Shown: one piece after another, positions 1-9,015 of the stretch
Layout: every line of letters begins with the position of its first letter
Numbering within the stretch: position 1 is the first letter of the stretch
Source of the DNA: Burkholderia metallica
Lineage (GTDB): Bacteria; Pseudomonadota; Gammaproteobacteria; Burkholderiales; Burkholderiaceae
Length of the DNA stretch: 64,000 nucleotides
Direction: 5' to 3'
Assembly (NCBI RefSeq): GCF_902832845.1
Contig: NZ_CADFDB010000001.1
Span: forward strand, 496,001-560,000
Program-made: the position numbers and the translations under genes
The notes under the pieces: model-generated
What the model saw: the letters and a program-made list of their open reading frames with translations, nothing else
Told to the model about the DNA's origin: nothing
Databases searched by the model: none

Positions 1-2
1 TG

Positions 3-1763
3 CTGGTCACGCAGATTGGACTCGCGTCGGCAGACGACACGGTGTACCAACGCATCCTCGACGACGTCAGGAACAAATACGCCGATGCGTCGCTCGAAAC
101 GCTCCTGAATGGCGCCGATGCGCGTGGGATGTTCATCGCGTCGCATACGGTGCCGGGGATTTATACGCGCGCTGCGTGGGATGGCATGATTGCCGCGGCG
201 ATCGACAAGGCTTCCGGCGAGCGCCAGCTCGGCGGCGATTGGGTGCTGACGGGCAAGCAGCCGCAGCAGACGATCGGCAACGCGGTCGCGTACGGTGCGA
301 TCCGGACCAGGACGATCGCGGACGAGAAACGCGCGGGCGACGAGTTGAAGCAGCGATTGACGGCACGCTATTTTGGCGAGTACACGGCCGCATGGCAGCG
401 CATGCTCAACAGTCTGCAGTGGCAACCGATGTCCAATCTCAGTGGCGCGGTAGAACAGCTTTCCCGTCTGGCGGATGCGCAGACTTCGCCATTGATCGCG
501 TTGATGCAATCCGTTCAGTATCAGGCGCAGGCGGGGCGCCCGTCGCAGGCACTGGCCGATACGCTGGTGAGAAAGGCACAAAATCTGATCGGGACGGACG
601 AGGACGCGTCTATCGTCGTTCACCCGCTCGACAAGCCGTTTGGTCCACTGCTGGTGCTGATGGGCGACATGAACGCGTCGCCTGCCGCTGCAAATGAGAA
701 GGGCGCGTCACCGGCCAGCATCGCGCTGAACGGCGTGAGCCTGTCGCGTTACCTGACGGCGGTCACGACGATGCGGCTGAAGCTGCAACAGATCTCGAAC
801 AGTCCTGACGCATCGGCAATGGCGCGCACGCTCGCACAGGCTGTGTTCCAGGGAAAATTGTCGGAATTGTCGCAGGCGCGCGATGACGCGGCACTCACGG
901 CTGCGAGCCTGGGTACGGCGTGGGCGGGGTTTGGCAATGCGATGTTTGCGCAGCCGCTCGACGCGGCATGGCAGACGATCCTGCAACCGGCCGCAGCGAG
1001 CCTGAATGACGCATGGCGAGTCAGTGTTGCAGCGCCGTTCAACGCGGCGATGAATGGCCGCTATCCGTTCTTCGACACGCAGGCCGATGCGTCCTTCGCG
1101 GAACTTGGACGCTATGTGCGACCCGATACAGGCTTGATCTCGCGTTTTGTCACGACACAGCTTGCCGGTGTAATGAAACCCGAGGGCGACCATTGGGTGC
1201 CTGACGAGCTGGCACCGCAGGCGCTGCAGTTCGACCCGGCATTCCTGAGTGCCGTCAGGCAGTTGTCGGCGGTTGGCGCGCAACTTTACCTGCAAGGCGA
1301 TGCGAGGGCGAAATTCGAAGTGATGGCGCTGCCGACGCCGCAAGTGACGCGCTCGGAACTGTCGGTCGACGGCAAGCAGATCGTCTATTTCAATCAGCAG
1401 GCGCGCTGGACGCCGTTGGCGTGGCCCGGCAATGGCTTGAACGGTCATGCGGGGCTCACGTGGCAGACGCTCGACGCGGGCTTGCGCCAGGCATTCGATG
1501 AGACGGGAGACTGGGCGTTCCTGCGGCTGATGAGCAAGGCCGACATCAAGCAGCTCGACAGTACGCGCTATCGGCTCACGTGGAATGCCGGGAACGATAT
1601 GCCGCTGTCGTACGTGTTGCGTACGCAGATCGGTGCCGGGCCGGTCGACCTGCTGAAACTACGCGGGTTCCGCATGCCTGATCGAATTTTCATTGTCCGC
1701 AAGGCGGCCGTCGCTTCGAAGATGTCGCCCTTGCCTCCGCTGCCACCGGAGCTCCAGCCATGA
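3..1763 (+). CDS. tssM: Type VI secretion protein TssM/IcmF, C-terminal part (5' end outside window)
   Basis: This is the C-terminal ~586 residues of the inner-membrane T6SS protein TssM (IcmF/VasK). The frame is open from base 3 to the window edge, so the GTG at 42 is internal and the N-terminal membrane and NTPase part lies outside. The visible part corresponds to the periplasmic region that contacts TssJ: mostly helical, then a beta-rich tail with phrases such as GPVDLLKLRGFRMP and a proline-rich end. The TGA overlaps the ATG of tssF (ATGA), which implies translational coupling. Family assignment comes from the IcmF C-terminal character and the two T6SS genes that follow. Family-known role: anchors the baseplate and sheath complex to the envelope with TssL and TssJ. 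Confidence 0.85.
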   Translation: MVTQIGLASADDTVYQRILDDVRNKYADASLETLLNGADARGMFIASHTVPGIYTRAAWDGMIAAAIDKASGERQLGGDWVLTGKQPQQTIGNAVAYGAIRTRTIADEKRAGDELKQRLTARYFGEYTAAWQRMLNSLQWQPMSNLSGAVEQLSRLADAQTSPLIALMQSVQYQAQAGRPSQALADTLVRKAQNLIGTDEDASIVVHPLDKPFGPLLVLMGDMNASPAAANEKGASPASIALNGVSLSRYLTAVTTMRLKLQQISNSPDASAMARTLAQAVFQGKLSELSQARDDAALTAASLGTAWAGFGNAMFAQPLDAAWQTILQPAAASLNDAWRVSVAAPFNAAMNGRYPFFDTQADASFAELGRYVRPDTGLISRFVTTQLAGVMKPEGDHWVPDELAPQALQFDPAFLSAVRQLSAVGAQLYLQGDARAKFEVMALPTPQVTRSELSVDGKQIVYFNQQARWTPLAWPGNGLNGHAGLTWQTLDAGLRQAFDETGDWAFLRLMSKADIKQLDSTRYRLTWNAGNDMPLSYVLRTQIGAGPVDLLKLRGFRMPDRIFIVRKAAVASKMSPLPPLPPELQP

Positions 1764-3610
1764 GTGAAGACAAACACGAACCGACGATGCCTGAAAAGGG
1801 CGGTTTCGATGCGGACGACGATCCATACCTGCGTTACTTCGACGCGGAGATGCGTTACCTGCGCGAAGCGGGGAAGGAATTTGCGAAATCCCGGCCACAA
1901 GTCGCCCGCCGTTTGGGAATGTCGATGCCCGGCGCGCGCCACGACAGTGTCGAGCAGACCTATGAGGGTTTCGCGCTCCTCGCGAGCCGGCTGCGCATGA
2001 AGCTCGACGACGCGTTGCCGGAAATCACCGACCCACTGGTCGATCATCTGTGGCCACATGCAGGTCGCACGATTCCGTCGCTGGCCATCCTCGAGTGCAT
2101 GCCGCGCGCAGGCGAGGCGCGGATTCTCGATACGTTGCCGTCTGGGTTGCAGGTACGATCGACACCGGTCGGACCGGACGGGACGGTCTGTGTTTATCGA
2201 ACCACGCAGGCGATACGTCTGCTGCCGCTCAGCGTGCGCGAGGCGGGCACGCACATGCGCGAAGACGGTCGTACGGTGATCCGACTCGCATTTGACCTTC
2301 TGCATCGCGAGCAGCGGTTGCGGGACGATCTGTCGCGTATCCGGCTATACCTGCATGGAGACCGACCGACTGCATCGGCGCTGTACGGCGCTTTCACGCG
2401 CCAGATTGAGTCGATCGGCGTGCGCATGCCGCGCATACTCGACGGCCAATTGCAACCACGGCCGGAGATGACTGTCGAGGCGACCGGCTTTGGCGCGCCG
2501 GCGCGACTTTGGCCGATCGATCTCGATGCGCGCGACGCCGATCTCGACCGTGAGCAGACGATGCTCGAGTATTTCGCGTTTCCCGAGAAGTTTCACTTCG
2601 TCGACTTGTGCGGTTTCGACACGGCAAGTGTGCCGCCGGGCGAAACGCGCGTTGAATTCGAAATCGTGATCCGGGATCGGATACCGGGTGACGTGACGTT
2701 CTGCGCGGACAACATCCGGCTATTTTGTACGCCGGTGATCAATCTGTTCGAACTGGACGCGCAGGCAATCCGACCGAACGTACACGAGCGCCACTATCCG
2801 GTGTGTGCCCCGGCGTCGGCGGGCGAGCACGTCGAGCCCTACGATGTACTGTCGGTCGTGGCCAACGATCCGCGCACCGCCAGACAATACACCTACCAGT
2901 CGATCAAGGAATTCAGGCACCGAGGCGGGATGATGCGATACGAGTCGCCTGATCGGCACTACCACGCGTCGGTTCGGCAGGGCGTGACGGGCCGGCGCGA
3001 GATGGTCGTGACGTTAGGCGGGCATCTCTGGGACGAACCCGGCAGCTTGCCGGACGCATACGTAACGGTTCGGCTGTTGGCAAACAACGGGCGCTTGCCG
3101 CGCATGGCGCTGCGTGAATCGATGATCGCCACGCCTGCTTCGAATTTCAACGGTGTCGAACGCGTGCGCAACCTGACGGCCCCGACGATGCCGCTGTATC
3201 CCCCGCGCGGCGGCGACTATCACTGGCGGGTGATTTCTCACTTCAACGGGGCGTGCGCAACCGAGCTGAACATGATGGACGCGAACGTGCTGCGCGGCGC
3301 ACTATCGTTGTACGACTGGACGCGACAGGACGATAACCGTCGACGTATCGACGCGATTCATTACGTTTGGCTCGACGAGGAAACGGAACTGGCAGGTGCG
3401 CGTGTCGACCGCATCGTGAATGTGAACGTGGGTATCGAGCCCGCGGGCTTCGCCGGACCGGGTGACGTCGCGTTGTTCGGGGACGTACTCAGCCGCTTCG
3501 TAGGCCGCTACGCAAGTGTCCATTTTGCGGTGCGGCTCGTTCTGTATGAAGGCGTGGGCGGTCCGATCCGGCGCTATCCCCGCACGATCAAAACGGGAGG
3601 CTGGTTGTGA
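1760..3610 (+). CDS. tssF: Type VI secretion baseplate protein TssF (ImpG/VasA)
   Basis: 616-residue cytoplasmic baseplate subunit of the type VI secretion system. It forms the wedge with TssG and TssK around the TssE/VgrG hub. The N-terminus carries the family signature: PYLRYFDAEMRYLREAG (about residues 22-38), EFAKSRPQVARRLG, then an EGFALLASRLRMKLDD helix and PEITDPLVDHLWP. Length is typical (about 580-630). The start overlaps the tssM stop by 4 bp and the end overlaps tssJ, so the three genes are one transcription unit. tssG, which usually follows tssF, is not downstream here; TssJ follows instead, so the cluster has an atypical order or tssG lies upstream of the window. Confidence 0.92.
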   Translation: MSEDKHEPTMPEKGGFDADDDPYLRYFDAEMRYLREAGKEFAKSRPQVARRLGMSMPGARHDSVEQTYEGFALLASRLRMKLDDALPEITDPLVDHLWPHAGRTIPSLAILECMPRAGEARILDTLPSGLQVRSTPVGPDGTVCVYRTTQAIRLLPLSVREAGTHMREDGRTVIRLAFDLLHREQRLRDDLSRIRLYLHGDRPTASALYGAFTRQIESIGVRMPRILDGQLQPRPEMTVEATGFGAPARLWPIDLDARDADLDREQTMLEYFAFPEKFHFVDLCGFDTASVPPGETRVEFEIVIRDRIPGDVTFCADNIRLFCTPVINLFELDAQAIRPNVHERHYPVCAPASAGEHVEPYDVLSVVANDPRTARQYTYQSIKEFRHRGGMMRYESPDRHYHASVRQGVTGRREMVVTLGGHLWDEPGSLPDAYVTVRLLANNGRLPRMALRESMIATPASNFNGVERVRNLTAPTMPLYPPRGGDYHWRVISHFNGACATELNMMDANVLRGALSLYDWTRQDDNRRRIDAIHYVWLDEETELAGARVDRIVNVNVGIEPAGFAGPGDVALFGDVLSRFVGRYASVHFAVRLVLYEGVGGPIRRYPRTIKTGGWL

Positions 3611-4137
3611 CGCTGCGAGCAAATCGGATGATGCGAAGTGTCCGGCGGGCGAGTGCTGTTGCGATGACGGCAGCATCGTTGTCCGGCTGTGGCACGTGGC
3701 AAGCGGTGAAGGCGACGACCACCGACATGACGCGAGCGATTTTCGTCGCGAAGATCAAGCAGATGAATCTCGTGATTGAAAGTCGCTCCGCACTTAACGA
3801 GAACGAGCAAGGGCAATCGCTGCCGGTTGTGATACGCATCTACCAGTTAAAGGATGCGAAGGTTTTCGAGAAGGCAGCTTACGTCCAGCTGCTCGACGAC
3901 GACAAAGCGTTATTGAGTGCCGATCTGCTCGGCAGGCAGGAGGCGACGCTTGCGCCCGACGCGACGGTGAGGCTGTCTGCGCCAATGGCGGATGACGCAC
4001 AAATCGTTGGGATCGCCGGGTTCTTTCGAAATCAGGACGGTGCCGAGTGGCAACTGACAATTCCGAAGTCGCAGTGGAAAAAGACGGATCCAGTCAAGCT
4101 GGTCGTGACGGGGAATCGGATGGAGCTGGTGCCCTGA
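3607..4137 (+). CDS. tssJ: Type VI secretion outer-membrane lipoprotein TssJ (VasD)
   Basis: 176-residue lipoprotein. A positively charged start and hydrophobic stretch end in lipobox LSGC (Cys at residue 28), so it should be exported and lipidated in the outer membrane. The mature part has the TssJ transthyretin-like fold signature: VVIRIYQLKDAKVFEKA, a FFRNQDGAEWQLTIP segment and a C-terminal VKLVVTGNRMEL strand. In the family it binds the periplasmic tail of TssM and tethers the membrane complex to the outer membrane. It starts 4 bp before the end of tssF and is the last gene of this T6SS unit; the next 120 bases hold no gene. Confidence 0.9.
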   Translation: MTLRANRMMRSVRRASAVAMTAASLSGCGTWQAVKATTTDMTRAIFVAKIKQMNLVIESRSALNENEQGQSLPVVIRIYQLKDAKVFEKAAYVQLLDDDKALLSADLLGRQEATLAPDATVRLSAPMADDAQIVGIAGFFRNQDGAEWQLTIPKSQWKKTDPVKLVVTGNRMELVP

Positions 4138-4258
4138 ACGAGATATTGCGAAGACTGCTGGAGTAACGCATCAAATGTTACGGGCTGGAGTTGTTGATTC
4201 AGCCAGTATGTTCCACGGCGTCGAGCGCTGAAGTTCATACCTGAATGGAGATGAGCCG

Positions 4259-4639
4259 TCATCTGGGCAAATCGCGCCGACGCGTGTCCGGTCCGATTCT
4301 CCCGGAATTGAGATCCTCGATCTTCTCCATCCTTTGCCGCGCCAGCTTCCGCAAGTAATTCGTCACACCGATCAAGAGCGCTTCGGCGAGCACGAGCGCA
4401 GGCACATTGGCCTGCCGCATCGCGAACGGCTGCCCCTTGATCCGCAGCACGATCCCGGCAAACTCGCCGATCGGCGAGTGTCACTCTTCCATGATCAGCC
4501 ACCCGCACGTACCGAGCCGGTACGCAGCCTGCGCAAACCGGAAGCAGAAGCCTAAGTACGCACGAACGACGCGGCCCGCGAGACGGATCGCAACACCACA
4601 ACCTGAAGCGGTATCCCGGTCCGAATGCCGGGCCTTCAC
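4259..4639 (-). pseudogene. Small gene interrupted by an in-frame TGA, unknown function
   Basis: On the minus strand a frame can begin with GTG at 4639, overlapping the TGA of the DUF3331 gene as GTGA. It runs 52 codons, meets TGA at 4481-4483, then continues open for 73 more codons to the stop at 4259. Both halves read like protein with strong GC at third positions: AYLGFCFRFAQAAYRLG before the stop and LRIKGQPFAMRQANVPALV after it. A single change of TGA to TGG would restore one ~126-residue protein. I do not recognise the family. Alternatives are two small genes (the second from GTG at 4450) or a sequencing error. Confidence 0.4.
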
Positions 4640-5034
4640 GCCGCTTCAGCAGGGCGGGCCGCGTCGATATACGCAGCCAGCACCATCGCGGCGGCGTTGC
4701 CCGGCGTCGAGCCGAGCAATTGCGGCGCATAGACGCTGTCGCCGATCTCGATCGGCTGCCCAGACAGCGCGCACACGCCGCGCTTGCGCGTGGTGAACAG
4801 CCGCCACTTCTGATAACCGTAGTGCCCGGTGCATGCGTCGCGCCACGAAATCATCACGGTGTCGGCCGTGGGCCGTTCGAGTACGCTGATGGTCGGCTTG
4901 CTCGTCGCGTCCCACGACGGCAGCCGGTCGCGCGTGATGCTGCGCCGCCGCGGCATGCTCCAGGAGACGGACGGCATGTCGAAGCTGCCGATCGCGGCGA
5001 CGGTGACGAGCCAGGGCGCTATACGGTTGTTCAT
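4636..5034 (-). CDS. DUF3331 domain protein
   Basis: 132-residue protein of a family (DUF3331) known almost only from Burkholderia and relatives; its function is unknown. The start is ATG at 5034; the longer open frame upstream is only the shadow of the NADH dehydrogenase gene. The diagnostic segment spans residues about 58-105: a VMISWRDACTGHYGYQKW stretch, then CALSGQPIEIGDSVYAP with a Cys-containing CxLSGxxI motif. There is no obvious signal peptide beyond a short hydrophobic N-terminus. It lies 44 bp downstream of ndh on the same strand and may be cotranscribed with it. Its stop overlaps a possible GTG start of the interrupted gene downstream. Confidence 0.75.
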   Translation of the reverse strand: MNNRIAPWLVTVAAIGSFDMPSVSWSMPRRRSITRDRLPSWDATSKPTISVLERPTADTVMISWRDACTGHYGYQKWRLFTTRKRGVCALSGQPIEIGDSVYAPQLLGSTPGNAAAMVLAAYIDAARPAEAA

Positions 5035-5078
5035 GTCGGTTTTCCTCGAAACGTTACGCGACACCGCGACGCGCGGCA

Positions 5079-6371
5079 TCACGACAGGCGGATGCGCGGC
5101 TGCACGCAGCCGTTGATCCGTTCGGCGATCCACAGCAGGGTCGCCTTGGAGAAGCCATGCAGCGCCTGCTGGTGCCGCCGGTAGAGCATCAGGTGGCTGA
5201 ACTGCGCGAAACGCCCCTGGATGAAGCCGCCGCGAAAGAACCCGAACTGCCCGAGCGTGCCGAACGCGTCGTAGTCGCTGATCGACACGAGCGCGCCGAA
5301 ATCGTGGAACGCGAACGGCGGAATCGGCTGGCCGTCGAGCCACGCGGGCAGGTGCTTCGCGAGATGCTCGGCCTGCTGCGTCGCGACCTGCGCGGTAGGC
5401 GGCAGCGGCCGTTCGTGGCCGTCGGGCAGCAGGCTCGCGCAATCGCCGATCGCGAACACGTGCTCGTCGCCGGTTGCCTGCAGCGTCGGCCCGACGACGA
5501 TCTGGTTCGCGCGATTCGTGTCGAGCCCGTCGAGCGCCTGCATGAAATCGGGCGCCTTCACGCCGGCCGCCCAGACCATCAGGTCCGCTTCCGCGAATGA
5601 ACCGTCGCCATAGTGAAAGCCGTTCGCGTCGGCCGATGTGACGCGGGTCGACGTCAGCACGTGAAAGCCGATCTGTTCGAGCCGGCGCTGCGCGGAAGCG
5701 GAAATCCGCGGCGGAAACGCGGCGAGGATGCGCGGGCCGCTTTCGAGCAGCGTGAGCTGCAGCCGTTCGCGCACCGTCTCGTCGCCATACGCCTGCGCCA
5801 CTTCCAGCAGGCGGCTCAGCTCCGCCGCGAGTTCGACGCCGGTCGCGCCCGCGCCGACGATCGCGACGCGGAACGGCTCGTTGCGCGCGATGCTGCGAAA
5901 CACGCGCATCCGCAACGCTTCGTTGAAGGTCTCGGCCTGCTGCTGGCTGTCGATGAAATAGCAGTGCTCGCGCACGCCCGGCACGCCGAAATCGTTGGCC
6001 TGGCTGCCGAGCGCCAGGATCAGCACGTCGTATTCGAGTTCGCGGGCTTCGAGCACGAGTTCGCCGTCCTGCGAGCGGATTTCGCCGAGCTGCACGCGGC
6101 GGCGGGCGCGATCGAGCCCTTTCAGTTCGCCGGGCTGGTACGTGTAGCCATGGTCGCGCGCATGGGCGAGGAAGATCACCTGCTGCTGCTGCACGTCGCG
6201 CGTGCCGGCCGCGATCGTGTGCAGCATCGGCTTCCAGATGTGGGTCGGACTGCGGTCGACGACGGTGACCTGCGCGCGCCCGGACCGGCCGAGACGCTCG
6301 CCCAGGCGGGTCGCGAGCTGCAATCCGGCGATCCCGCCGCCGACGATGACGATGCGTGTAGGGGTTGTCAT
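5079..6371 (-). CDS. ndh: Type II NADH dehydrogenase (NDH-2) / FAD-dependent pyridine nucleotide oxidoreductase
   Basis: 430-residue membrane-associated flavoenzyme that passes electrons from NADH to quinone without pumping protons. The FAD dinucleotide fold is at the N-terminus (VIVGGGIAGL, about residues 8-17). The NADH-binding Rossmann motif VGAGATGVELAAELS is at about 172-186. A GDCA motif near residue 315 is followed by a TAQVATQQAEHLA helix typical of NDH-2. The C-terminus (FGFFRGGFIQGRFAQFSHLMLYRRH) is the amphipathic membrane-binding region. The gene diverges from a TetR regulator; a palindrome sits a few bases upstream of the start. A sulfide:quinone reductase is less likely because I see no Cys pair in the right places. 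Confidence 0.88.
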   Translation of the reverse strand: MTTPTRIVIVGGGIAGLQLATRLGERLGRSGRAQVTVVDRSPTHIWKPMLHTIAAGTRDVQQQQVIFLAHARDHGYTYQPGELKGLDRARRRVQLGEIRSQDGELVLEARELEYDVLILALGSQANDFGVPGVREHCYFIDSQQQAETFNEALRMRVFRSIARNEPFRVAIVGAGATGVELAAELSRLLEVAQAYGDETVRERLQLTLLESGPRILAAFPPRISASAQRRLEQIGFHVLTSTRVTSADANGFHYGDGSFAEADLMVWAAGVKAPDFMQALDGLDTNRANQIVVGPTLQATGDEHVFAIGDCASLLPDGHERPLPPTAQVATQQAEHLAKHLPAWLDGQPIPPFAFHDFGALVSISDYDAFGTLGQFGFFRGGFIQGRFAQFSHLMLYRRHQQALHGFSKATLLWIAERINGCVQPRIRLS

Positions 6372-6378
6372 GGATAAA

Positions 6379-6392
6379 TCATCAAGTGATGA
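6379..6392. promoter_or_regulatory. Candidate TetR operator between ndh and the TetR gene
   Basis: TCATCA-AG-TGATGA is an inverted repeat with 6-bp arms, 8 bases upstream of the ndh ATG in the 147-bp divergent region. Its position over the ndh leader would suit repression by the adjacent TetR protein. This is inference from location and symmetry only. Confidence 0.35.
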
Positions 6393-6518
6393 ATAAGGTA
6401 TGATCCTAGCGCTTCCCGGCTTCGCGTGTCAACGGAGCAGGGCGGGTCCCCGGTTTCGGCGGCGTGCAAGCGGGGCCGGTACACGGGCATTCGAATCATT
6501 CAAGGAGAGCAGGGAAAC

Positions 6519-7169
6519 GTGGCTGAAGTCACTGAGCGCGCGACGGTCAAGCGTATGCGCGGGCGGCCGCTGGCCGGGGCGTCCGTCGGTCCGGACGTGA
6601 TATTGCGGGCCGCGCGCAAAATGTTTGCGAAACGTGGCTACGACGCGACGAGCGTGCGCGAAATCGCGCGGGAGCTGGGCATCGACGCGGCGCTGATCGC
6701 GCACCATTTCGGCACGAAAGAAACGTTGTGGCTGGCCGTCGTCGAGCAGATCGCCGAACTGGCCGAGCCGATGTTCGATGCGCTGCGTGCGTTGCGCACG
6801 TCGTCGCTGCCGCATCGCGATCGCGTACGCCGCGCGATCGAGCTGTGTGTCGCCCACGAGTTCGACGAGCCCGACCTGGGCATGTTCTTCTCGACGGCGG
6901 CGACCGAAGTGGGCGGGCGGCTCGACCGGCTGCAGGAGCGGCTCGTGCGTCCGTATTACGACATGATGTTCCCGCTGCTGTCGGAGGCGGTCGACGCCGG
7001 CGCGATCCGCCCGGTCGAACCGACGGTGCTGTTCTTCATGATCGCGAGCGCGATCGGTACGACGGTGTCGTACAGCCACACGATGCTGGCGTACACGTCG
7101 CTGCCCACGCGGCAGGACGCATTCCGGCAGGCCGTAGCGGACATCGCGTTCAACATCGTCGGCGGCTGA
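6519..7169 (+). CDS. TetR/AcrR family transcriptional regulator
   Basis: 216-residue DNA-binding repressor. GTG at 6519 is chosen because AAGGAGAG precedes it at a suitable distance; the earlier GTG at 6426 would add a low-quality N-terminal extension. The TetR helix-turn-helix lies at about residues 45-66 (SVREIARELGIDAALIAHHFG), preceded by VILRAARKMFAKRGYDATS. The rest is an all-helical ligand domain with a FFMIASAIGTTVSYSHTML helix near the end. It is divergent from ndh and is the natural candidate to control it. Ligand unknown. Confidence 0.85.
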   Translation: MAEVTERATVKRMRGRPLAGASVGPDVILRAARKMFAKRGYDATSVREIARELGIDAALIAHHFGTKETLWLAVVEQIAELAEPMFDALRALRTSSLPHRDRVRRAIELCVAHEFDEPDLGMFFSTAATEVGGRLDRLQERLVRPYYDMMFPLLSEAVDAGAIRPVEPTVLFFMIASAIGTTVSYSHTMLAYTSLPTRQDAFRQAVADIAFNIVGG

Positions 7170-7182
7170 GCGCCGCGCGCGC

Positions 7183-8094
7183 TCACGCCGCGGGTATCAG
7201 CCCCAGTTCGCGCACCGCGCTTCGCGCGGTCTCGCGCAGCGCATCGACGAGCGGCGACGGCGTCCGGTACGCGATCGCGAGCACGTACGCGAGCGGGCTG
7301 CCCGCATCCTTCAGTTCGCAGAACGTAATACCTTGCGGCTGCATCGGCACGAACAGGCGCGGCATCAGCGCGACGCCGATGCCGCCCGCGACGAGCCCGG
7401 CCGTCGTCTGCATCTGGCGCGGCTGCTGGACCACGCGCGGCGCGAAGCCGGCCTGCGCGCACGCGGTCACGATCAGCGCATGCATGCCGGGCCCGTGGTG
7501 CGCGGCGAACATGACCCACGGCTCGTCCGCCAGTTCGGCGAGAGCGATGCGCTTGCGGTGGGCGAGCCGGTGACCGTCGGGCAGCGCGGCGACCATCCGG
7601 TCGCGCAGCAGCGGCTCGACGCGCACGTCGCCCGCATCGGCAACCGGCAGTACGACGAGACCGACGTCCGTGCGGTCCTGGCGCAGCGCGAGCACCTGCT
7701 CGGCGGTCGTGCCTTCCTCGAGCTGGAAATCGACGTCCGGATGGCGTTCCTGGAATGCGCGGAGGATCAGCGGCAGCAACGCGTTGACCGTGCTGTCGAC
7801 GAAGCGCAGCCGCAGCGTGCCGCCGAGGCCGGCGCCCGCGCGACGGGCCACGGCCACCGCGCGCTCGGCCTGTTCGAGCGCGCGCCGCGCTTCGAGCAGG
7901 AACGCGTCGCCGGCCGGTGTGAGTACCGAGCCGCGATTGTCGCGCTCGAGCAGCGCGACGCCCAGCTCGTCCTCGAGCTTGCGGATCGCCGCGCTGAGCG
8001 GCGGCTGCGCCATGTGCAGCCGCTCGGCCGCGCGCCGGAAGCTGAGCGTCTCGGCGACCGCGATGAATTGCCTGAACTGGCGCAGATCGATCAT
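7183..8094 (-). CDS. LysR family transcriptional regulator
   Basis: 303-residue LysR-type regulator. N-terminal winged HTH at about residues 4-62 contains FIAVAETLSFRRAAERLHM and QPPLSAAIRKLEDELG. A periplasmic-binding-protein-like effector domain follows from about residue 90 (GTLRLRFVDSTVNALLPLIL onward). It sits tail-to-tail with the TetR gene and divergent from an SDR gene (8203), the usual arrangement for a LysR protein that controls its divergent neighbour. Effector not predictable. Confidence 0.88.
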   Translation of the reverse strand: MIDLRQFRQFIAVAETLSFRRAAERLHMAQPPLSAAIRKLEDELGVALLERDNRGSVLTPAGDAFLLEARRALEQAERAVAVARRAGAGLGGTLRLRFVDSTVNALLPLILRAFQERHPDVDFQLEEGTTAEQVLALRQDRTDVGLVVLPVADAGDVRVEPLLRDRMVAALPDGHRLAHRKRIALAELADEPWVMFAAHHGPGMHALIVTACAQAGFAPRVVQQPRQMQTTAGLVAGGIGVALMPRLFVPMQPQGITFCELKDAGSPLAYVLAIAYRTPSPLVDALRETARSAVRELGLIPAA

Positions 8095-8096
8095 GC

Positions 8097-8113
8097 GATA
8101 CCTTTCACGTATC
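8097..8113. promoter_or_regulatory. Candidate LysR site (T-N11-A dyad)
   Basis: GATAC-CTTTCAC-GTATC is an interrupted dyad with the LysR T-N11-A spacing (T8099 and A8111). It lies just upstream of the LysR start in the 108-bp region shared with the divergent SDR gene. It could be the autoregulatory or activation site; only symmetry and position support it. Confidence 0.35.
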
Positions 8114-8202
8114 AGTAGGTCATCGAATTCGTATTTTACCTATCACCATGCGTTGCCCAGAATGGTCCTGTCATCAACGTTCGGGATTCGGGAGGGCAGG
8201 TC

Positions 8203-8964
8203 ATGGCGGGAAACGAGCAACCAAGGACGGCGATCGTCACGGGCGGGTCGAGCGGGATCGGTTTTGCGATCGCGCGCCGGCTGGTGGAGGACGGCTATCG
8301 CGTCGCGATCGTCGGGCGCGATGCGGCGCGGCTGCAAGCGGCCGTCGCGCGTCTGGGCGCTGCGGCGATCGGGCACGCGGCCGACCTGAGCGTGCGGCGC
8401 GATGCGCAAGCGGCGGTCGCCGCGATCGTCGCGCGCTGGTCCAGCATCGACGTGCTGGTCAACAACGCGGGGCTGACCGGCCGCGTCGGCGCGGATACGG
8501 AGGCGGGCGAGGCCGAGGCCGTGTGGGACGCGGTCATCGACGCGAACCTGAAAAGCCTGTTCGTGACGACGATGGCCGTGCTGCCGCATCTGGCCGGGCA
8601 CGCCGCGCGGATCGTCAACATCGGCTCGATCGCGGCGCGCGCCGGCAGCCTGCTGCCGGGCGGCCTCGCGTACGCGGCGGCGAAGGCCGGCGTCGAAGGG
8701 TTCACGGTCGCGCTCGCGCGCGAACTCGGGCCGCGCGGCGTAACGGTCAATACGGTTGCGCCCGGCTACATCGCCGAGACGCGCTTCTTCGGGGAAGGCG
8801 GCGTCGCGCCGGCCATCGCGGCGACGATCCGCGAGCAAACGCCGGCCGGCCGCGCCGGCCATCCGGACGACATCGCGGACGCGGTCGCGTGGCTCGCCGG
8901 CCCGCGTGCGTCGTTCGTCACCGGCGCGACGATCGCGGTGAACGGCGGCTGGCGCGTTGGATGA
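8203..8964 (+). CDS. Short-chain dehydrogenase/reductase (SDR)
   Basis: 253-residue classical SDR. Cofactor motif TGGSSGIG is at about residues 14-21, NNAG at about 88-91, catalytic Ser in NIGSIAARAG, and the active-site YAAAKAG near residue 157. The C-terminus VTGATIAVNGGWRVG is typical of FabG-like enzymes. It should be a cytoplasmic NAD(P)-dependent oxidoreductase acting on an alcohol or ketone; the substrate is unknown. ATG at 8203 follows GGGAGGGCAGGTC. Expression is probably controlled by the divergent LysR protein. Confidence 0.86.
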   Translation: MAGNEQPRTAIVTGGSSGIGFAIARRLVEDGYRVAIVGRDAARLQAAVARLGAAAIGHAADLSVRRDAQAAVAAIVARWSSIDVLVNNAGLTGRVGADTEAGEAEAVWDAVIDANLKSLFVTTMAVLPHLAGHAARIVNIGSIAARAGSLLPGGLAYAAAKAGVEGFTVALARELGPRGVTVNTVAPGYIAETRFFGEGGVAPAIAATIREQTPAGRAGHPDDIADAVAWLAGPRASFVTGATIAVNGGWRVG

Positions 8965-9015
8965 CGTCAGCCACACGGCCGGCCGCGGCGTTGCGCGCCA
9001 CGCCCGGCCCGCCGG

